In this document: positions 1 through 8,541 of the stretch, piece after piece | How positions within the stretch are numbered: the first letter of the stretch is position 1 | How the letters are laid out: each line of letters begins with the position of its first letter | Assembly: GCA_022793995.1 (NCBI GenBank) | Contig: JAAWDY010000047.1 | Location: 1 to 37,628 of the forward strand | Direction: 5' to 3' | Length of the DNA stretch: 37,628 nt | From: Coprococcus sp. | GTDB lineage: Bacteria; Bacillota; Clostridia; Lachnospirales; Lachnospiraceae | Program-made: the position numbers and the translations under genes | The notes under the pieces: model-generated | Database searches by the model: none | Told to the model about the DNA's origin: nothing | Seen by the model: the letters and a program-made list of their open reading frames with translations, nothing else

Positions 1-38
1 ATGCCAGACTCTTCAAACTGTTGTATACTCTTAATCAT
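1..38 (-). CDS. Partial transposase N-terminus (possibly ISLre2-type)
   Basis: An ATG on the minus strand at 38-36 opens a frame reading MIKSIQQFEESG, which runs off the window edge. A good ribosome binding site (AAAGGTG, six bases from the ATG) precedes it. The N-terminus resembles transposases of the ISLre2/UPF0236 type, but only 12 residues are visible, so the family assignment is tentative. It points out of the window. Confidence 0.4.
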   Translation of the reverse strand, partial: MIKSIQQFEESG

Positions 39-147
39 AGGGAACACCTTTCTTTGTGCTATTGGTCTTCGTCGACTAATATAATAACACAAAACTGGCG
101 TTCCCTTTTCTATGTGTCCTACAAAAATTTTACGCTAGCGACAGTTC
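1..147 (-). mobile_element. End of an insertion sequence running off the left edge
   Basis: The stretch between the transposase start (38) and the MerR gene end (158) contains an imperfect inverted repeat: GGGAAC followed by CTTTGTG at about 40-60, answered by CACAAA and GTTCCC at about 88-107. It ends near 134-147 with GCTAGCG-type sequence (CTGTCGCTAGCG on the minus strand). This fits the terminal region of the element encoding the partial transposase. The exact IS boundary cannot be fixed from one end. Confidence 0.35.
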
Positions 148-157
148 ATTCCTTCTT

Positions 158-976
158 CTATACACGGATGGGGATTTCAATCTGTGTAATATAATCCTCC
201 ATCCGGTCGATCACCGTTTCATTGATTCCCATCTCATAGGAATATCCACATAAGGTCAGGCCGTGCTTTTCGGCATAGTCGAAGATTCTTTGATAGCAGG
301 AAAAGATCTGCTCCCAGTCTCCTTTATGGAACGCCCTTACATACCTGCCGCTGGGCTGTACATGAAGCCCGTCCTTTTGGTCGAAAAAAGGGATTTCAAT
401 AAAAAGCCGGGTATAGTCGTCAAAATTTCCGTCCAGAAGGCTGGATACAGGGATCATAGAACCGTAAGAGGCGTCATGCAGTCGGCCGAGATGGTATTTT
501 TCCGTCTCTGCGGTAATCATTTCCACCTTTTTTTCAAAAGAAGTATCTTTATGGATGTCTACGGTCACAAGGCAGCGTTCCTCCTTATTGACGACGCTGA
601 TCTCGGATAAATCCATTGTGAGCAGGGTCTCCATATTCTGTTGGTGTTTGCACAGGGTTTTCCTGACAGCCTGCAGGTGGGTGATGTTACGGTCAAAATC
701 AGCTATTTTTTTGTCAAGGAGGCATTTCATGCTGGCGGCGGAACGGTCTTTCATAAAATCCTGTATTTCGCTTATAGATACATCCAACTCCCGCAGGAGA
801 AGTATTGTCTCCAGGATGGGGCTCTGATGATAGTTATAACAACGGTATCCGTTCTCCGGGTTGACGGCGGCGGGTTTGAACAAGCCGATCTCGTCATACC
901 ACATCAATGTTTTTTTGTTGATTCCATGCATGTCGGCAAACTGGCCGATGGTGAGAAGTTTATTTTTTTTATCCAT
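158..976 (-). CDS. MerR-family transcriptional regulator, BmrR-like
   Basis: This 272-residue protein has an N-terminal MerR winged helix (LTIGQFADMHGINKKTLMWY, about residues 8-27, then ENGYRCYNY). A dimerisation helix follows (about 75-125), then a C-terminal GyrI/AraC-type effector-binding domain (about 128-270). The architecture is that of BmrR/Mta-like multidrug-sensing activators. The start at 976 is chosen because GAGGAA lies just upstream and the sequence begins MDKKNKLL; a longer open frame to 1045 lacks a binding site and covers the promoter. It is divergent from a MATE exporter, which it probably activates when it binds a lipophilic compound (inference). Confidence 0.85.
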   Translation of the reverse strand: MDKKNKLLTIGQFADMHGINKKTLMWYDEIGLFKPAAVNPENGYRCYNYHQSPILETILLLRELDVSISEIQDFMKDRSAASMKCLLDKKIADFDRNITHLQAVRKTLCKHQQNMETLLTMDLSEISVVNKEERCLVTVDIHKDTSFEKKVEMITAETEKYHLGRLHDASYGSMIPVSSLLDGNFDDYTRLFIEIPFFDQKDGLHVQPSGRYVRAFHKGDWEQIFSCYQRIFDYAEKHGLTLCGYSYEMGINETVIDRMEDYITQIEIPIRV

Positions 977-990
977 TTTTAAAATTCCTC

Positions 991-1021
991 TTGATCGTAC
1001 TGTTACTGTATGGTTTATGAT
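991..1021 (+). promoter_or_regulatory. MerR-type promoter with 19-bp spacer for the MATE gene
   Basis: TTGATC (991-996) and TATGAT (1016-1021) are separated by 19 bp. This over-long spacing is characteristic of promoters that MerR-family activators untwist. It lies in the intergenic gap between the divergent MerR gene and the MATE gene. The spacer has an imperfect dyad between GTAC/GTTAC on one side and GTAT/GATAC on the other. Confidence 0.6.
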
Positions 1022-1060
1022 ACTATACACAGAAAATAAAAACAAGGCAGGAGGAAAAAA

Positions 1061-2392
1061 ATGGAAAACAAAACTATATATGAAAAGCCTGTTACACTGA
1101 AAAATATTTTTAAATTCGCAGTTCCGACCATAGCTATGACGGTGTTCATGTCGTTTTACACTATGGTGGACGGACTGTTCGTGTCAAATCTGATCGGGAC
1201 GGACGCGCTGTCCGCGATCAACCTGACCGCGCCGGTCATCCAGCTCGTGACGGCGATTTCCACTATGCTTGCCACAGGCGGGAGCGCGGTCATTATGAAA
1301 AAGATGGGGGAACAAAAGGACCAGGAGGCAAAAGAAGATTTTACATTTCTTATCCTGGTAAACGTGTCGGTTGGATTTCTGATGTGCGCTTTGGGATATC
1401 TGGCAATGGACCATATATTTGCAGGTATGAATCTGTCGGCTGAGGTGGAAGGATACTGTGTGGAATACCTGAGCCGTTATCTTCTGTTCACAGTCCCGAT
1501 TCTTCTGATGAATAATTTCACCCTCTACATGATCGCGAGCGGAAAGGCCACGCTTTCCCTCATTTGTTCCGTGGCGGGCGGCGTTCTGAATATGGTGCTG
1601 GACTACGTATTCATTTCCATATTTGATATGGGAATCAGCGGAGCGGCGGTGGCGACAGGGATTGGATATTCGGTTACGGCTGTCGTGGGTCTGTTTGTGT
1701 TCGGAAGAAAGAAGAGCCTTCTATATTTTACAAAGCCGGTGGTACGCCTCAAAGTCCTTGCAAACGCGGCTTCAAACGGATGCTCCGAGATGGCGACGGC
1801 GCTTGTGACGGGAATCGTCACCATGATGTTTAACTGGACGATGCTTAAATTTGCGGGGGAAAACGGGGTCGCGGCGGTCACGATCATCATGTATGTGCTG
1901 ATGTTCGCGAGTTCCCTTTATACTGGGTATTCTTATGGGGTAGCGCCGATGGTAAGTTTCTATTATGGGGAACAAAATCATGGGAAGCTGAAAAAACTGA
2001 TCGCCGTCAGCCTCAAAGTGATCGCAGCGATTTCCGTCCTGACGGCAGCGGGTTCTTTTGCCTTCACGAAGCCGCTGGTATCCGTGTTCGCGCGCCCGGA
2101 TAATCCGGTCTACGGTCTGGCGGTGACTGGAAACCGAATTTGTACGATCGCGCTGCTCTTTATCGGATTTAACATTTTTGCCAGCGGAATGTTCACCGCG
2201 CTGTCGAACGGAGCAGTGTCCGCAATCCTTGCGTTTTCAAGATCCTTTGTGTTTATGGTGGCTATGATGCTCCTGCTTCCCGCGGTTTTGGGCATGAACG
2301 GAATCTGGCTGGCGACGCCCGCAGCTGAGCTTTTGGCGCTTGCGCTTTCCGGGGGAATGTTCTTTAAATACAGAAAAAGGTATCAATACTAG
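1061..2392 (+). CDS. MATE family efflux transporter
   Basis: This 443-residue, very hydrophobic protein has about twelve predicted membrane segments. Its N-terminus is typical of MATE antiporters (FAVPTIAMTVFMSFYTMVDG, then FVSNLIGTDALSAINLTAP), and a second half repeats the fold (about residues 230-440). MATE proteins expel cationic drugs or metabolites in exchange for Na+ or H+. The length is normal. GGAGG at 1050-1054 fixes the start. The divergent MerR regulator and the 19-bp spacer promoter suggest drug-inducible expression. The substrate cannot be read from the sequence. Confidence 0.9.
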   Translation: MENKTIYEKPVTLKNIFKFAVPTIAMTVFMSFYTMVDGLFVSNLIGTDALSAINLTAPVIQLVTAISTMLATGGSAVIMKKMGEQKDQEAKEDFTFLILVNVSVGFLMCALGYLAMDHIFAGMNLSAEVEGYCVEYLSRYLLFTVPILLMNNFTLYMIASGKATLSLICSVAGGVLNMVLDYVFISIFDMGISGAAVATGIGYSVTAVVGLFVFGRKKSLLYFTKPVVRLKVLANAASNGCSEMATALVTGIVTMMFNWTMLKFAGENGVAAVTIIMYVLMFASSLYTGYSYGVAPMVSFYYGEQNHGKLKKLIAVSLKVIAAISVLTAAGSFAFTKPLVSVFARPDNPVYGLAVTGNRICTIALLFIGFNIFASGMFTALSNGAVSAILAFSRSFVFMVAMMLLLPAVLGMNGIWLATPAAELLALALSGGMFFKYRKRYQY

Positions 2393-2441
2393 AGAATACT
2401 GGAGAATATCGGATACTGGAGAAAAGAAAATACTGGAGAAA
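2386..2441 (+). repeat. Short direct repeats of ATACTGGAGAA
   Basis: Four imperfect copies of ATACTgGAGAA occur in about 55 bp, starting at the stop codon of the MATE gene and ending just before the pheS promoter: ATACTAGAGAA, ATACTGGAGAA, ATACTGGAGAA and ATACTGGAGAA, with a degenerate AATATCGG between copies two and three. It looks like slippage-type expansion. No function is evident. Confidence 0.55.
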
Positions 2442-2446
2442 CCCGC

Positions 2447-2474
2447 TTGACATCGCGGATTCTTATAGTATAAT
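2447..2474 (+). promoter_or_regulatory. Sigma-A promoter of the pheST T-box transcript
   Basis: A perfect TTGACA (2447-2452) and a perfect TATAAT (2469-2474) are separated by 16 bp, directly upstream of the T-box leader. Confidence 0.85.
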
Positions 2475-2500
2475 ATAACAGAACGAAAAAACGAACAGAA

Positions 2501-2748
2501 AAAGGCTATGACCGCGCAAGTAGAAACTGTTTTCCACCAGAGAGAGGGGATCCCCGGCTGAAAGTCCCCTTTGGTTCAGACAGAAATCGAATTTCACGCG
2601 CGAGCTGCGTTTTTGAAATCTTAAAGTTCAGGAGAGTAGGAAGCGACGTACCTCTGCACGTTACGCAGTCTCAAGCGCCTGCTTTTGCAGGAAACAGGGT
2701 GGTACCGCGGTAACTTCGTCCCTTTTGGAGGACGGGGTTACTTTTTTT
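2501..2748 (+). promoter_or_regulatory. T-box riboswitch, Phe specifier (pheST leader)
   Basis: The leader carries the canonical T-box AGGGTGGTACCGCGGT (2696-2711). An AGTA motif near 2519 and stem I strands GCGCG/CGCGC (about 2513-2518 and 2597-2602) frame a specifier loop containing GAAT-TTC-A, with the codon TTC (Phe) at 2593-2595. It ends in an intrinsic terminator. Uncharged tRNA-Phe would stabilise the antiterminator and allow pheS-pheT transcription. The specifier and the downstream genes agree. Confidence 0.92.
2710..2748 (+). terminator. T-box-controlled intrinsic terminator
   Basis: GTAACTTCGTCC pairs with GGACGGGGTTAC and is followed by a run of seven T. The 5' arm overlaps the T-box sequence, so antiterminator and terminator are mutually exclusive. 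Confidence 0.88.
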
Positions 2749-2756
2749 GTAGTTGG

Positions 2757-2879
2757 GGATACCTGAACTTAATCGCCTATTCGGTAATGAGGAGAAAGAG
2801 GTAATCCCTCATGCCCGGAAACGGGCAAACGGGATACCTGAACTTAATCGCCTATTCGGCGATGAAGAGAAAGAGGTAA
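2757..2879 (+). repeat. Tandem hairpin repeat array before pheS (2 copies)
   Basis: Two 75-bp-spaced copies begin GGATACCTGAACTT (2757 and 2832). Each contains the core AATCGCCTATTCGGCGATGA (2846-2865; the first, 2771-2790, has TA for CG in the right arm) and each ends GAGAAAGAGGTAA. A GCCCGgaaaCGGGC hairpin (2813-2826) separates them. The array ends in GGTAAGGAGG, supplying the pheS ribosome binding site. The same architecture recurs at 30587-30773. Confidence 0.8.
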
Positions 2880-2889
2880 GGAGGATATC

Positions 2890-3909
2890 ATGAAAGAAAA
2901 ACTTGAAAGCATCAGACAGGAAGCCATGCGGCAGATCGAGGCATCTGATGTACCTGAGAAGCTGAATGACGTACGGGTAAAGTTCCTCGGAAAGAAGGGG
3001 GAACTTACCGCAGTACTTAAGGGGATGAAGGACGTTGCGCCCCAGGAGCGCCCGAAGGTGGGACAGCTCGTCAACGAGACGCGCTCGGCGATCGAAGCCC
3101 TGCTGGAGGAGACGAAAACAAAGATGGAGGCGGCAATCCGCGAGGAGAAGCTGAAACAGGAAGTCATTGATGTGACGCTTCCGTCAAAGAAGAACCAGGT
3201 CGGACACCGTCATCCGAATACTATCGCGCTGGAGGAAGTCGAGAGGATTTTCGTTGGCATGGGCTATGAGGTTGTGGAAGGACCGGAGATCGAGTACGAC
3301 CTGTATAATTTTGAAAAGCTGAATATTCCGGCGGACCACCCTGCAAAAGACGAGCAGGATACCTTCTATATTAATAAGGAAATCGTGCTCAGGACCCAGA
3401 CTTCCCCTGTCCAGGCGCGTGTGATGGAGCAGGGAAAGCTTCCGATCCGTATGATCGCGCCGGGGCGTGTGTTCCGTTCTGACGAGGTGGACGCGACGCA
3501 CTCGCCGTCCTTCCATCAGATCGAAGGGCTTGTCATTGATAAGAAAATCTCGTTTGCCGATTTAAAAGGAACCCTGGAGGTATTTGCAAAGGAACTCTTC
3601 GGGGAGGAGACGAAAACCAAATTCCGTCCGCATCATTTCCCGTTCACCGAGCCGAGCGCGGAGATGGACGTGTCCTGTTTCAAATGCGGCGGCAAGGGCT
3701 GCCGTTTCTGTAAAGGCTCCGGCTGGATTGAAATTCTGGGCTGTGGTATGGTACACCCTCATGTGTTGGAAATGTGCGGCATCGACCCGGAGGAGTATAC
3801 AGGGTTCGCGTTCGGCGTAGGGTTGGAGCGGATCGCGCTTCTGAAATATGAAATTGACGACATGCGGCTGCTTTATGAAAATGATATCAGATTTTTGCAG
3901 CAATTCTAG
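2890..3909 (+). CDS. pheS: Phenylalanine-tRNA ligase alpha subunit
   Basis: This 339-residue class II aminoacyl-tRNA synthetase alpha subunit matches PheS in length. An N-terminal coiled-coil arm (about 1-90) leads into the catalytic core. Motif 2 is around [20 protein letters not shown], and motif 3 is in the C-terminal [16 protein letters not shown] Cys-rich insert ([17 protein letters not shown], about residues 259-275) may bind a metal, as in many Firmicute PheS proteins. With PheT it forms the alpha2-beta2 enzyme that charges tRNA-Phe. GGAGG from the repeat junction lies six bases before the ATG. It is transcribed under the Phe T-box. Confidence 0.97.
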   Translation: MKEKLESIRQEAMRQIEASDVPEKLNDVRVKFLGKKGELTAVLKGMKDVAPQERPKVGQLVNETRSAIEALLEETKTKMEAAIREEKLKQEVIDVTLPSKKNQVGHRHPNTIALEEVERIFVGMGYEVVEGPEIEYDLYNFEKLNIPADHPAKDEQDTFYINKEIVLRTQTSPVQARVMEQGKLPIRMIAPGRVFRSDEVDATHSPSFHQIEGLVIDKKISFADLKGTLEVFAKELFGEETKTKFRPHHFPFTEPSAEMDVSCFKCGGKGCRFCKGSGWIEILGCGMVHPHVLEMCGIDPEEYTGFAFGVGLERIALLKYEIDDMRLLYENDIRFLQQF

Positions 3910-3925
3910 GAGGGGGGAGAGGAAA

Positions 3926-6346
3926 ATGAATACTTCATTATCATGGATAAAAGCATATGTCCCGGATCTGGATGTGACGGCACAGGAATATACGGACGCA
4001 ATGACGCTGTTTGGAACCAAAGTGGAAAGCTATGAAAAGCTGGATGCGGATCTGGATAAAATCGTGATCGGGCAGATCGAGAAGATCGAGAAGCACCCGG
4101 ACGCGGATAAACTGATTGTCTGCCAGGTAAACGTAGGGACTGAGACGGTGCAGATCGTGACCGGGGCGCCGAATGTAAAAGAGGGAGATAAGGTTCCGGT
4201 GGTACTGGACGGCGGCAAGGTCGCGGGCGGACATGAGCCGGGACAGAGGGTCGCAGGCGGAATCAAGATCAAGAAAGGAAAGCTCCGGGGCGTGCCAAGT
4301 AATGGTATGATGTGTTCGATCGAGGAGCTTGGCTCCGACAGGAACATGTATCCGGAAGCGCCGGAAATGGGAATCTACATTTTTGACGACGACGCAGTAG
4401 TAGGAGAGAGCGCGGTGAAAGCCCTCGGTCTCGACGACGCGGTATTTGAGTATGAGATCACATCAAACCGTGTGGACTGTTTCAGCGTGGTCGGAATCGC
4501 GCGGGAAGCCGCAGCCGCGTTCCGCAAGGAATTCCACCCTCCGGTTGTGACGCCCACCGGAAATGGCGAGGATGCGCATGATTATATCAAGGTCAGGGTG
4601 GACAATACGGATCTGTGCCCGCGTTATTGTGCGAGAGTGGTAAAGAATATCAAGATAGGACCGTCGCCGAAATGGATGCAGAGAAGGCTGGCGTCCGTGG
4701 GAATCCGGCCGATCAACAATCTGGTGGATATCACCAACTACGTTATGGAAGAGTACGGGCAGCCGATGCATGCATACGATATGGATACCATCGCTGGAAA
4801 TCAGATCATCGTCCGTACCGCCGAAAAAGGCGAAAAATTCGTGACACTGGACGGACAGGAAAGAGAGATGGATGAAACAGTTCTGATGATCTGCGACGGC
4901 GAGAAAGCGGTCGGCATCGCGGGAATCATGGGCGGAGAAAATTCGATGATTACGGACAGCGTGAAAACAATGCTGTTCGAGGCGGCATGCTTCGACGGAA
5001 CGAATATTCGCAAATCCAGCAAGAAAGTCGGTCTCCGTACGGATGCGTCCGGCAAATTTGAGAAAGGGCTGGATCCCAATAATGCGCAGGCGGCAATCGA
5101 CCGGGCGTGCCAGCTTGTAGAGGAATTGGGAGCCGGGGAAGTTGTCGGCGGCATGGTGGACGTATACGGGAAGAAAAAGGAACCCGCGAGAGTGCCTTTC
5201 GATGCGGATAAGATCAACGCTCTTTTGGGAACCGACATCCCGGAAGAAGAGATGCTGGATTATTTCAAAATGCTTGGGCTGGATTATGACGGGAAGACGA
5301 AAGAGGTCGTCGCGCCCACGTTCCGCCAGGACTTACTCTGTCTGGCGGATCTGGCGGAGGAAGTGGCGAGATTCTACGGGTATGACAACATTCCTACGAC
5401 CCTTCCGACCGGGGAGGCGACCACCGGCAAGCTTTCGTTCAAGCTTCGCGTGGAAGAAGTTGCAAGAAATATCGCAGAATTCTGCGGTTTCAGCCAGGGC
5501 ATGACCTATTCGTTTGAAAGCCCGAAGGTATTTGACAAACTTCTGATGGATAAAGATGATGCGTGCCGTAAGGCAATCCCGATCATGAATCCGCTGGGAG
5601 AAGACTATAGCATTATGCGGACGATTTCCCTAAACGGAATGCTCACGTCCCTTGCCTCCAATTATAATCGGAGAAATAAAAACGTCCGTTTATACGAACT
5701 AGGCAATATTTATATTCCAGAAGAACTGCCGCTAAAAGAACTGCCGGACGAAAGGATGCAGTTTACCCTAGGCATGTACGGGGACGGCGACTTCTTCACA
5801 ATGAAGGGAGTTGTGGAAGAGTTCTTTGAGAAAGCCGGGCTGAAAAAGAAAGAAACGTACGACCCAGGCGCGGGAAAGAATTTCCTGCACCCGGGACGGC
5901 AGGCAAATATCCTGTATGATGGGAAAGTCGTGGGATTCATCGGGGAGGTTCATCCGCAGGTGGCGGACAACTACGGAATTGGTGAGAGAATGTATATTGC
6001 TGTGATTGATATGCCAATGATTGTTGAACTTGCAACATTTGATCGCAAATATGAGGGGATTGCAAGATTTCCTGCAGTCAACCGTGATATCAGTATGGTA
6101 ATGCCGAAAGAAATTCTTGCCGGGCAGGTCGAGGAGGTCATTGAAAAGAAAGGCGGCGCTTACCTGGAGAGCTATAAGCTGTTCGACATTTACGAAGGAG
6201 AGCAGATCAAGAAAGGATACAAGTCCCTTGCTTATTCCATCGTTTTCAGGGCAAAGGATAAGACACTCGAAGATGCAGATGTATCCGCGGCGATGCAGAA
6301 GATTTTGAAGGCATTGGAAGAAATGGGGATTGAACTTCGTCAGTAG
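3926..6346 (+). CDS. pheT: Phenylalanine-tRNA ligase beta subunit
   Basis: This 806-residue protein has the usual PheT layout: an N-terminal EMAP/OB-type tRNA-binding domain (about 40-150, IGQIEKIEKHPDADKLIVCQ), B3/B4 editing domain (about 210-400, with RPINNLVDITNYVMEEYGQP), B5 domain, catalytic-like core, and C-terminal FDX-ACB anticodon-binding domain (about 710-805, FPAVNRDISMV). It pairs with PheS and hydrolyses mischarged Tyr-tRNA-Phe. The start at 3926 follows an AGAGGA binding site and gives the conserved MNTSLSWIKAYV; an in-frame extension to 3848 overlaps pheS and is rejected. The gap to pheS is 16 bp. Confidence 0.97.
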   Translation: MNTSLSWIKAYVPDLDVTAQEYTDAMTLFGTKVESYEKLDADLDKIVIGQIEKIEKHPDADKLIVCQVNVGTETVQIVTGAPNVKEGDKVPVVLDGGKVAGGHEPGQRVAGGIKIKKGKLRGVPSNGMMCSIEELGSDRNMYPEAPEMGIYIFDDDAVVGESAVKALGLDDAVFEYEITSNRVDCFSVVGIAREAAAAFRKEFHPPVVTPTGNGEDAHDYIKVRVDNTDLCPRYCARVVKNIKIGPSPKWMQRRLASVGIRPINNLVDITNYVMEEYGQPMHAYDMDTIAGNQIIVRTAEKGEKFVTLDGQEREMDETVLMICDGEKAVGIAGIMGGENSMITDSVKTMLFEAACFDGTNIRKSSKKVGLRTDASGKFEKGLDPNNAQAAIDRACQLVEELGAGEVVGGMVDVYGKKKEPARVPFDADKINALLGTDIPEEEMLDYFKMLGLDYDGKTKEVVAPTFRQDLLCLADLAEEVARFYGYDNIPTTLPTGEATTGKLSFKLRVEEVARNIAEFCGFSQGMTYSFESPKVFDKLLMDKDDACRKAIPIMNPLGEDYSIMRTISLNGMLTSLASNYNRRNKNVRLYELGNIYIPEELPLKELPDERMQFTLGMYGDGDFFTMKGVVEEFFEKAGLKKKETYDPGAGKNFLHPGRQANILYDGKVVGFIGEVHPQVADNYGIGERMYIAVIDMPMIVELATFDRKYEGIARFPAVNRDISMVMPKEILAGQVEEVIEKKGGAYLESYKLFDIYEGEQIKKGYKSLAYSIVFRAKDKTLEDADVSAAMQKILKALEEMGIELRQ

Positions 6347-6401
6347 TTGCGGTAAGATTAAGGAAGAAACAGCGTTGTTATACTCACGGGTATATATTAG
6401 G

Positions 6402-6431
6402 GAAGCGGATATTTCAGTCCGCTTCTCTTTC
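6402..6431 (+). terminator. Intrinsic terminator after pheST
   Basis: GAAGCGGA (6402-6409) pairs perfectly with TCCGCTTC (6418-6425), followed by TCTTTCTG. It lies between pheT and queA, only 18 bases before the queA start, so queA may depend on read-through or an unseen promoter. Confidence 0.65.
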
Positions 6432-6449
6432 TGAGAAGAGGAAGATTTC

Positions 6450-7478
6450 ATGTTGAAAAAAGAAGATTTTTATTTTGATCTGCCCCAGGAATTGATCGCC
6501 CAGGCTCCGCTTGCGGACCGCAGTGGTTCCCGCCTTCTGGTGCTGGATAAGAAGACCGGGGAGATACGGCATCACATTTTCCGGGAGATTGTGGATTTTA
6601 TCAATCCGGGAGACTGTCTTGTCATTAATGACACGAAGGTGATACCAGCGCGTTTGATCGGAGAAAAGGAAGGAACAGGGGCAAAGATAGAAATCCTGCT
6701 CCTGAAACGCAAAGAAAACGATGTGTGGGAAACTCTGGTAAAACCGGGGAAAAAGATGAGGCCGGGCGCGGAAGTGGTGTTTGGGGAAGGTATCCTGCGT
6801 GCCAAAGTCCTCGAAGTGGCGGAGGAAGGGAACCGTCTGATAAAGTTCTATTATGAAGGGATTTTTGAGGAAATCTTGGATAGACTTGGACAGATGCCAC
6901 TGCCGCCGTATATCACCCACCAGCTTGCGGATAAAGAGCGGTATCAGACGGTGTACGCGAAGCATTCCGGTTCCGCGGCCGCCCCCACGGCGGGTCTGCA
7001 TTTCACGCCAGAGCTTCTTAGGAAGCTTGAGGAAAAAGGGGTGGAAATCGCCCATGTGACACTGCATGTAGGACTTGGTACTTTCCGTCCGGTAAAGGAA
7101 GAAAATATTTTAGAGCACCATATGCATTCGGAATTCTACCGGATCGAAGCGTCCGAGGCGGAAAAGATCAACCGCGCCAAAGAAGAAGGACATAGGGTCA
7201 TCTGTGTGGGGACGACGAGCTGCAGGACTGTGGAATCTGCGGCGGACGAAGCAGGAAGGCTTACAGAATGCAGCGGGTGGACGGATATATTCATTTATCC
7301 AGGATACCAGTTCAAAGTGCTGGACTGCCTGATTACGAACTTCCATCTGCCGGAGTCCACGCTCATTATGCTGGTGAGCGCGCTTGTGGGGCGGGAACAT
7401 GTATTGGCAGCGTATGAAGAAGCGATAAAGGAGAGGTATCGGTTTTTTAGTTTTGGGGATGCAATGCTTGTGATTTAA
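6450..7478 (+). CDS. queA: S-adenosylmethionine:tRNA ribosyltransferase-isomerase
   Basis: This 342-residue protein is collinear with QueA ([19 protein letters not shown] at the N-terminus, [43 protein letters not shown], and C-terminal [15 protein letters not shown]). QueA transfers and isomerises the ribosyl group of SAM onto preQ1 in tRNA, giving epoxyqueuosine at wobble position 34. GAAGAGGAAG precedes the ATG. No tgt, queG or other queuosine gene is adjacent. The gene is intact and of family length. Confidence 0.96.
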   Translation: MLKKEDFYFDLPQELIAQAPLADRSGSRLLVLDKKTGEIRHHIFREIVDFINPGDCLVINDTKVIPARLIGEKEGTGAKIEILLLKRKENDVWETLVKPGKKMRPGAEVVFGEGILRAKVLEVAEEGNRLIKFYYEGIFEEILDRLGQMPLPPYITHQLADKERYQTVYAKHSGSAAAPTAGLHFTPELLRKLEEKGVEIAHVTLHVGLGTFRPVKEENILEHHMHSEFYRIEASEAEKINRAKEEGHRVICVGTTSCRTVESAADEAGRLTECSGWTDIFIYPGYQFKVLDCLITNFHLPESTLIMLVSALVGREHVLAAYEEAIKERYRFFSFGDAMLVI

Positions 7479-7511
7479 CACCGTTTTCGTACATTTGTAA
7501 ACAAGTAAATA

Positions 7512-7843
7512 TTGAGGAAATGTGCCGGAGAATTGCTGATCTTCGGCTTTTTCATGGATTTAAGAAAAAATAAAAAATTGCTTTATTGTTGTCTTGCAAA
7601 AGTCTTTAATGAAGTTACGGTTAAGAAATGGCAAGGACTTAAAAGGAAAGGAGTAAATCATATAGAGGTATTAGAAATGACTGAAAAGAGCATGCTACTA
7701 ATTTGATGGATAAGTTTATTGATTTGCAGAGAATCAAAACGGCAGGAGATAAGGACAAAGAAATTGAGTATCAGTTAAAGACAACAAAAGCAAAGCTGGA
7801 AGCTCTGGGAATTGTGACAGAGAATCTTGAAATCAACGTATAG
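7512..7843 (+). pseudogene. Broken small ORF with helical C-terminus
   Basis: An ORF at 7512-7706 ends MTEKSMLLI, but one base added to the A-run at 7684-7687 would continue it as EHATNLMDKFIDLQRIKTAG to a stop at 7843. The downstream frame looks protein-like: charged, helical, QLKTTKAKLEALGIVTENL. I therefore read this as a single gene with a one-base deletion. I do not recognise the family. Its position next to a Rha-like remnant suggests a phage or mobile-element origin (inference). Confidence 0.45.
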
Positions 7844-7878
7844 CGATAAGTAGGGCTTGCCACCGTCCTATCCATTTT

Positions 7879-8442
7879 ATGCCTAAAACAGAAAAGAACA
7901 TTGTAGTAAATACGATGCAGATAGCGGATGCTCTGAAATGCCAGCACCACAAAATCATGAAAAGGCTGGACGCTTATTTAAAACGGCATCCGGAACATAA
8001 GGTAAATATTATTCTCTCACAGTATGAAGTAGGGACGGGCAGGTTTTACAAGAAGTATGACCTGACATAAAAAGGGCTTCAGATTTATTTGAAAATGAGA
8101 TATGAGGATGTCGGCAGAAACAGCCCCCAGACTATGGCAGGATTGCAGCAGCTTGGCAAGCTGATAGAGGAGGTACCGTTGGCCGGTGAGATTCCCGATC
8201 CTGGGAGCAATGTTTTTCCAAAAGACCAAAGACGTACCCAGATTGCCGGAGTGGATGAATTGTATCAATTATACCGTGACAGAGCAAATTTGCGTCCCGC
8301 TCCATCCAATGTCAGAGGGGAGGAATGCGAAAGATGGGCGAGGAACGCATTACTTAACAGCGATCAGGAATGGAGCCGCATCATGGAATCCGTATATGAA
8401 TACGGCGAGAGCCGGGAATTGAACGGCTACCGGGAAGGATAA
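7879..8442 (+). pseudogene. Rha-like phage regulatory protein with in-frame stop
   Basis: The first 63 residues (VNTMQIADALKCQHHKIMKR, then GRFYKKYDLT) resemble the N-terminal domain of phage Rha regulatory proteins. A TAA at 8068-8070 interrupts the frame. The same frame then continues KGLQIYLKMRYEDVGRN to a stop at 8442 (188 codons in all). The TAA probably replaced GAA (DLT-E-KGL) by one substitution. There is no clear ribosome binding site before 7879. This is a prophage relic; the C-terminal half is not recognised. Confidence 0.6.
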
Positions 8443-8541
8443 GAAATATCTCCTGTTTTCTGCTATAATGAGTTTAACTTATCGAAAAATACTTGATTTC
8501 TAGTAATGAAAAACAGACCACTCGAAAGGAGTGTGTCAGAC

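Noticed and set aside
976..1045. Longer MerR reading frame
   Set aside because: It covers the divergent promoter, has no ribosome binding site and adds residues before the conserved helix-turn-helix.
6375..6400. Promoter for queA in the pheT-queA gap
   Set aside because: TTGTTA and TATATT/TATTAG are 12-14 bp apart, too close to form a promoter.
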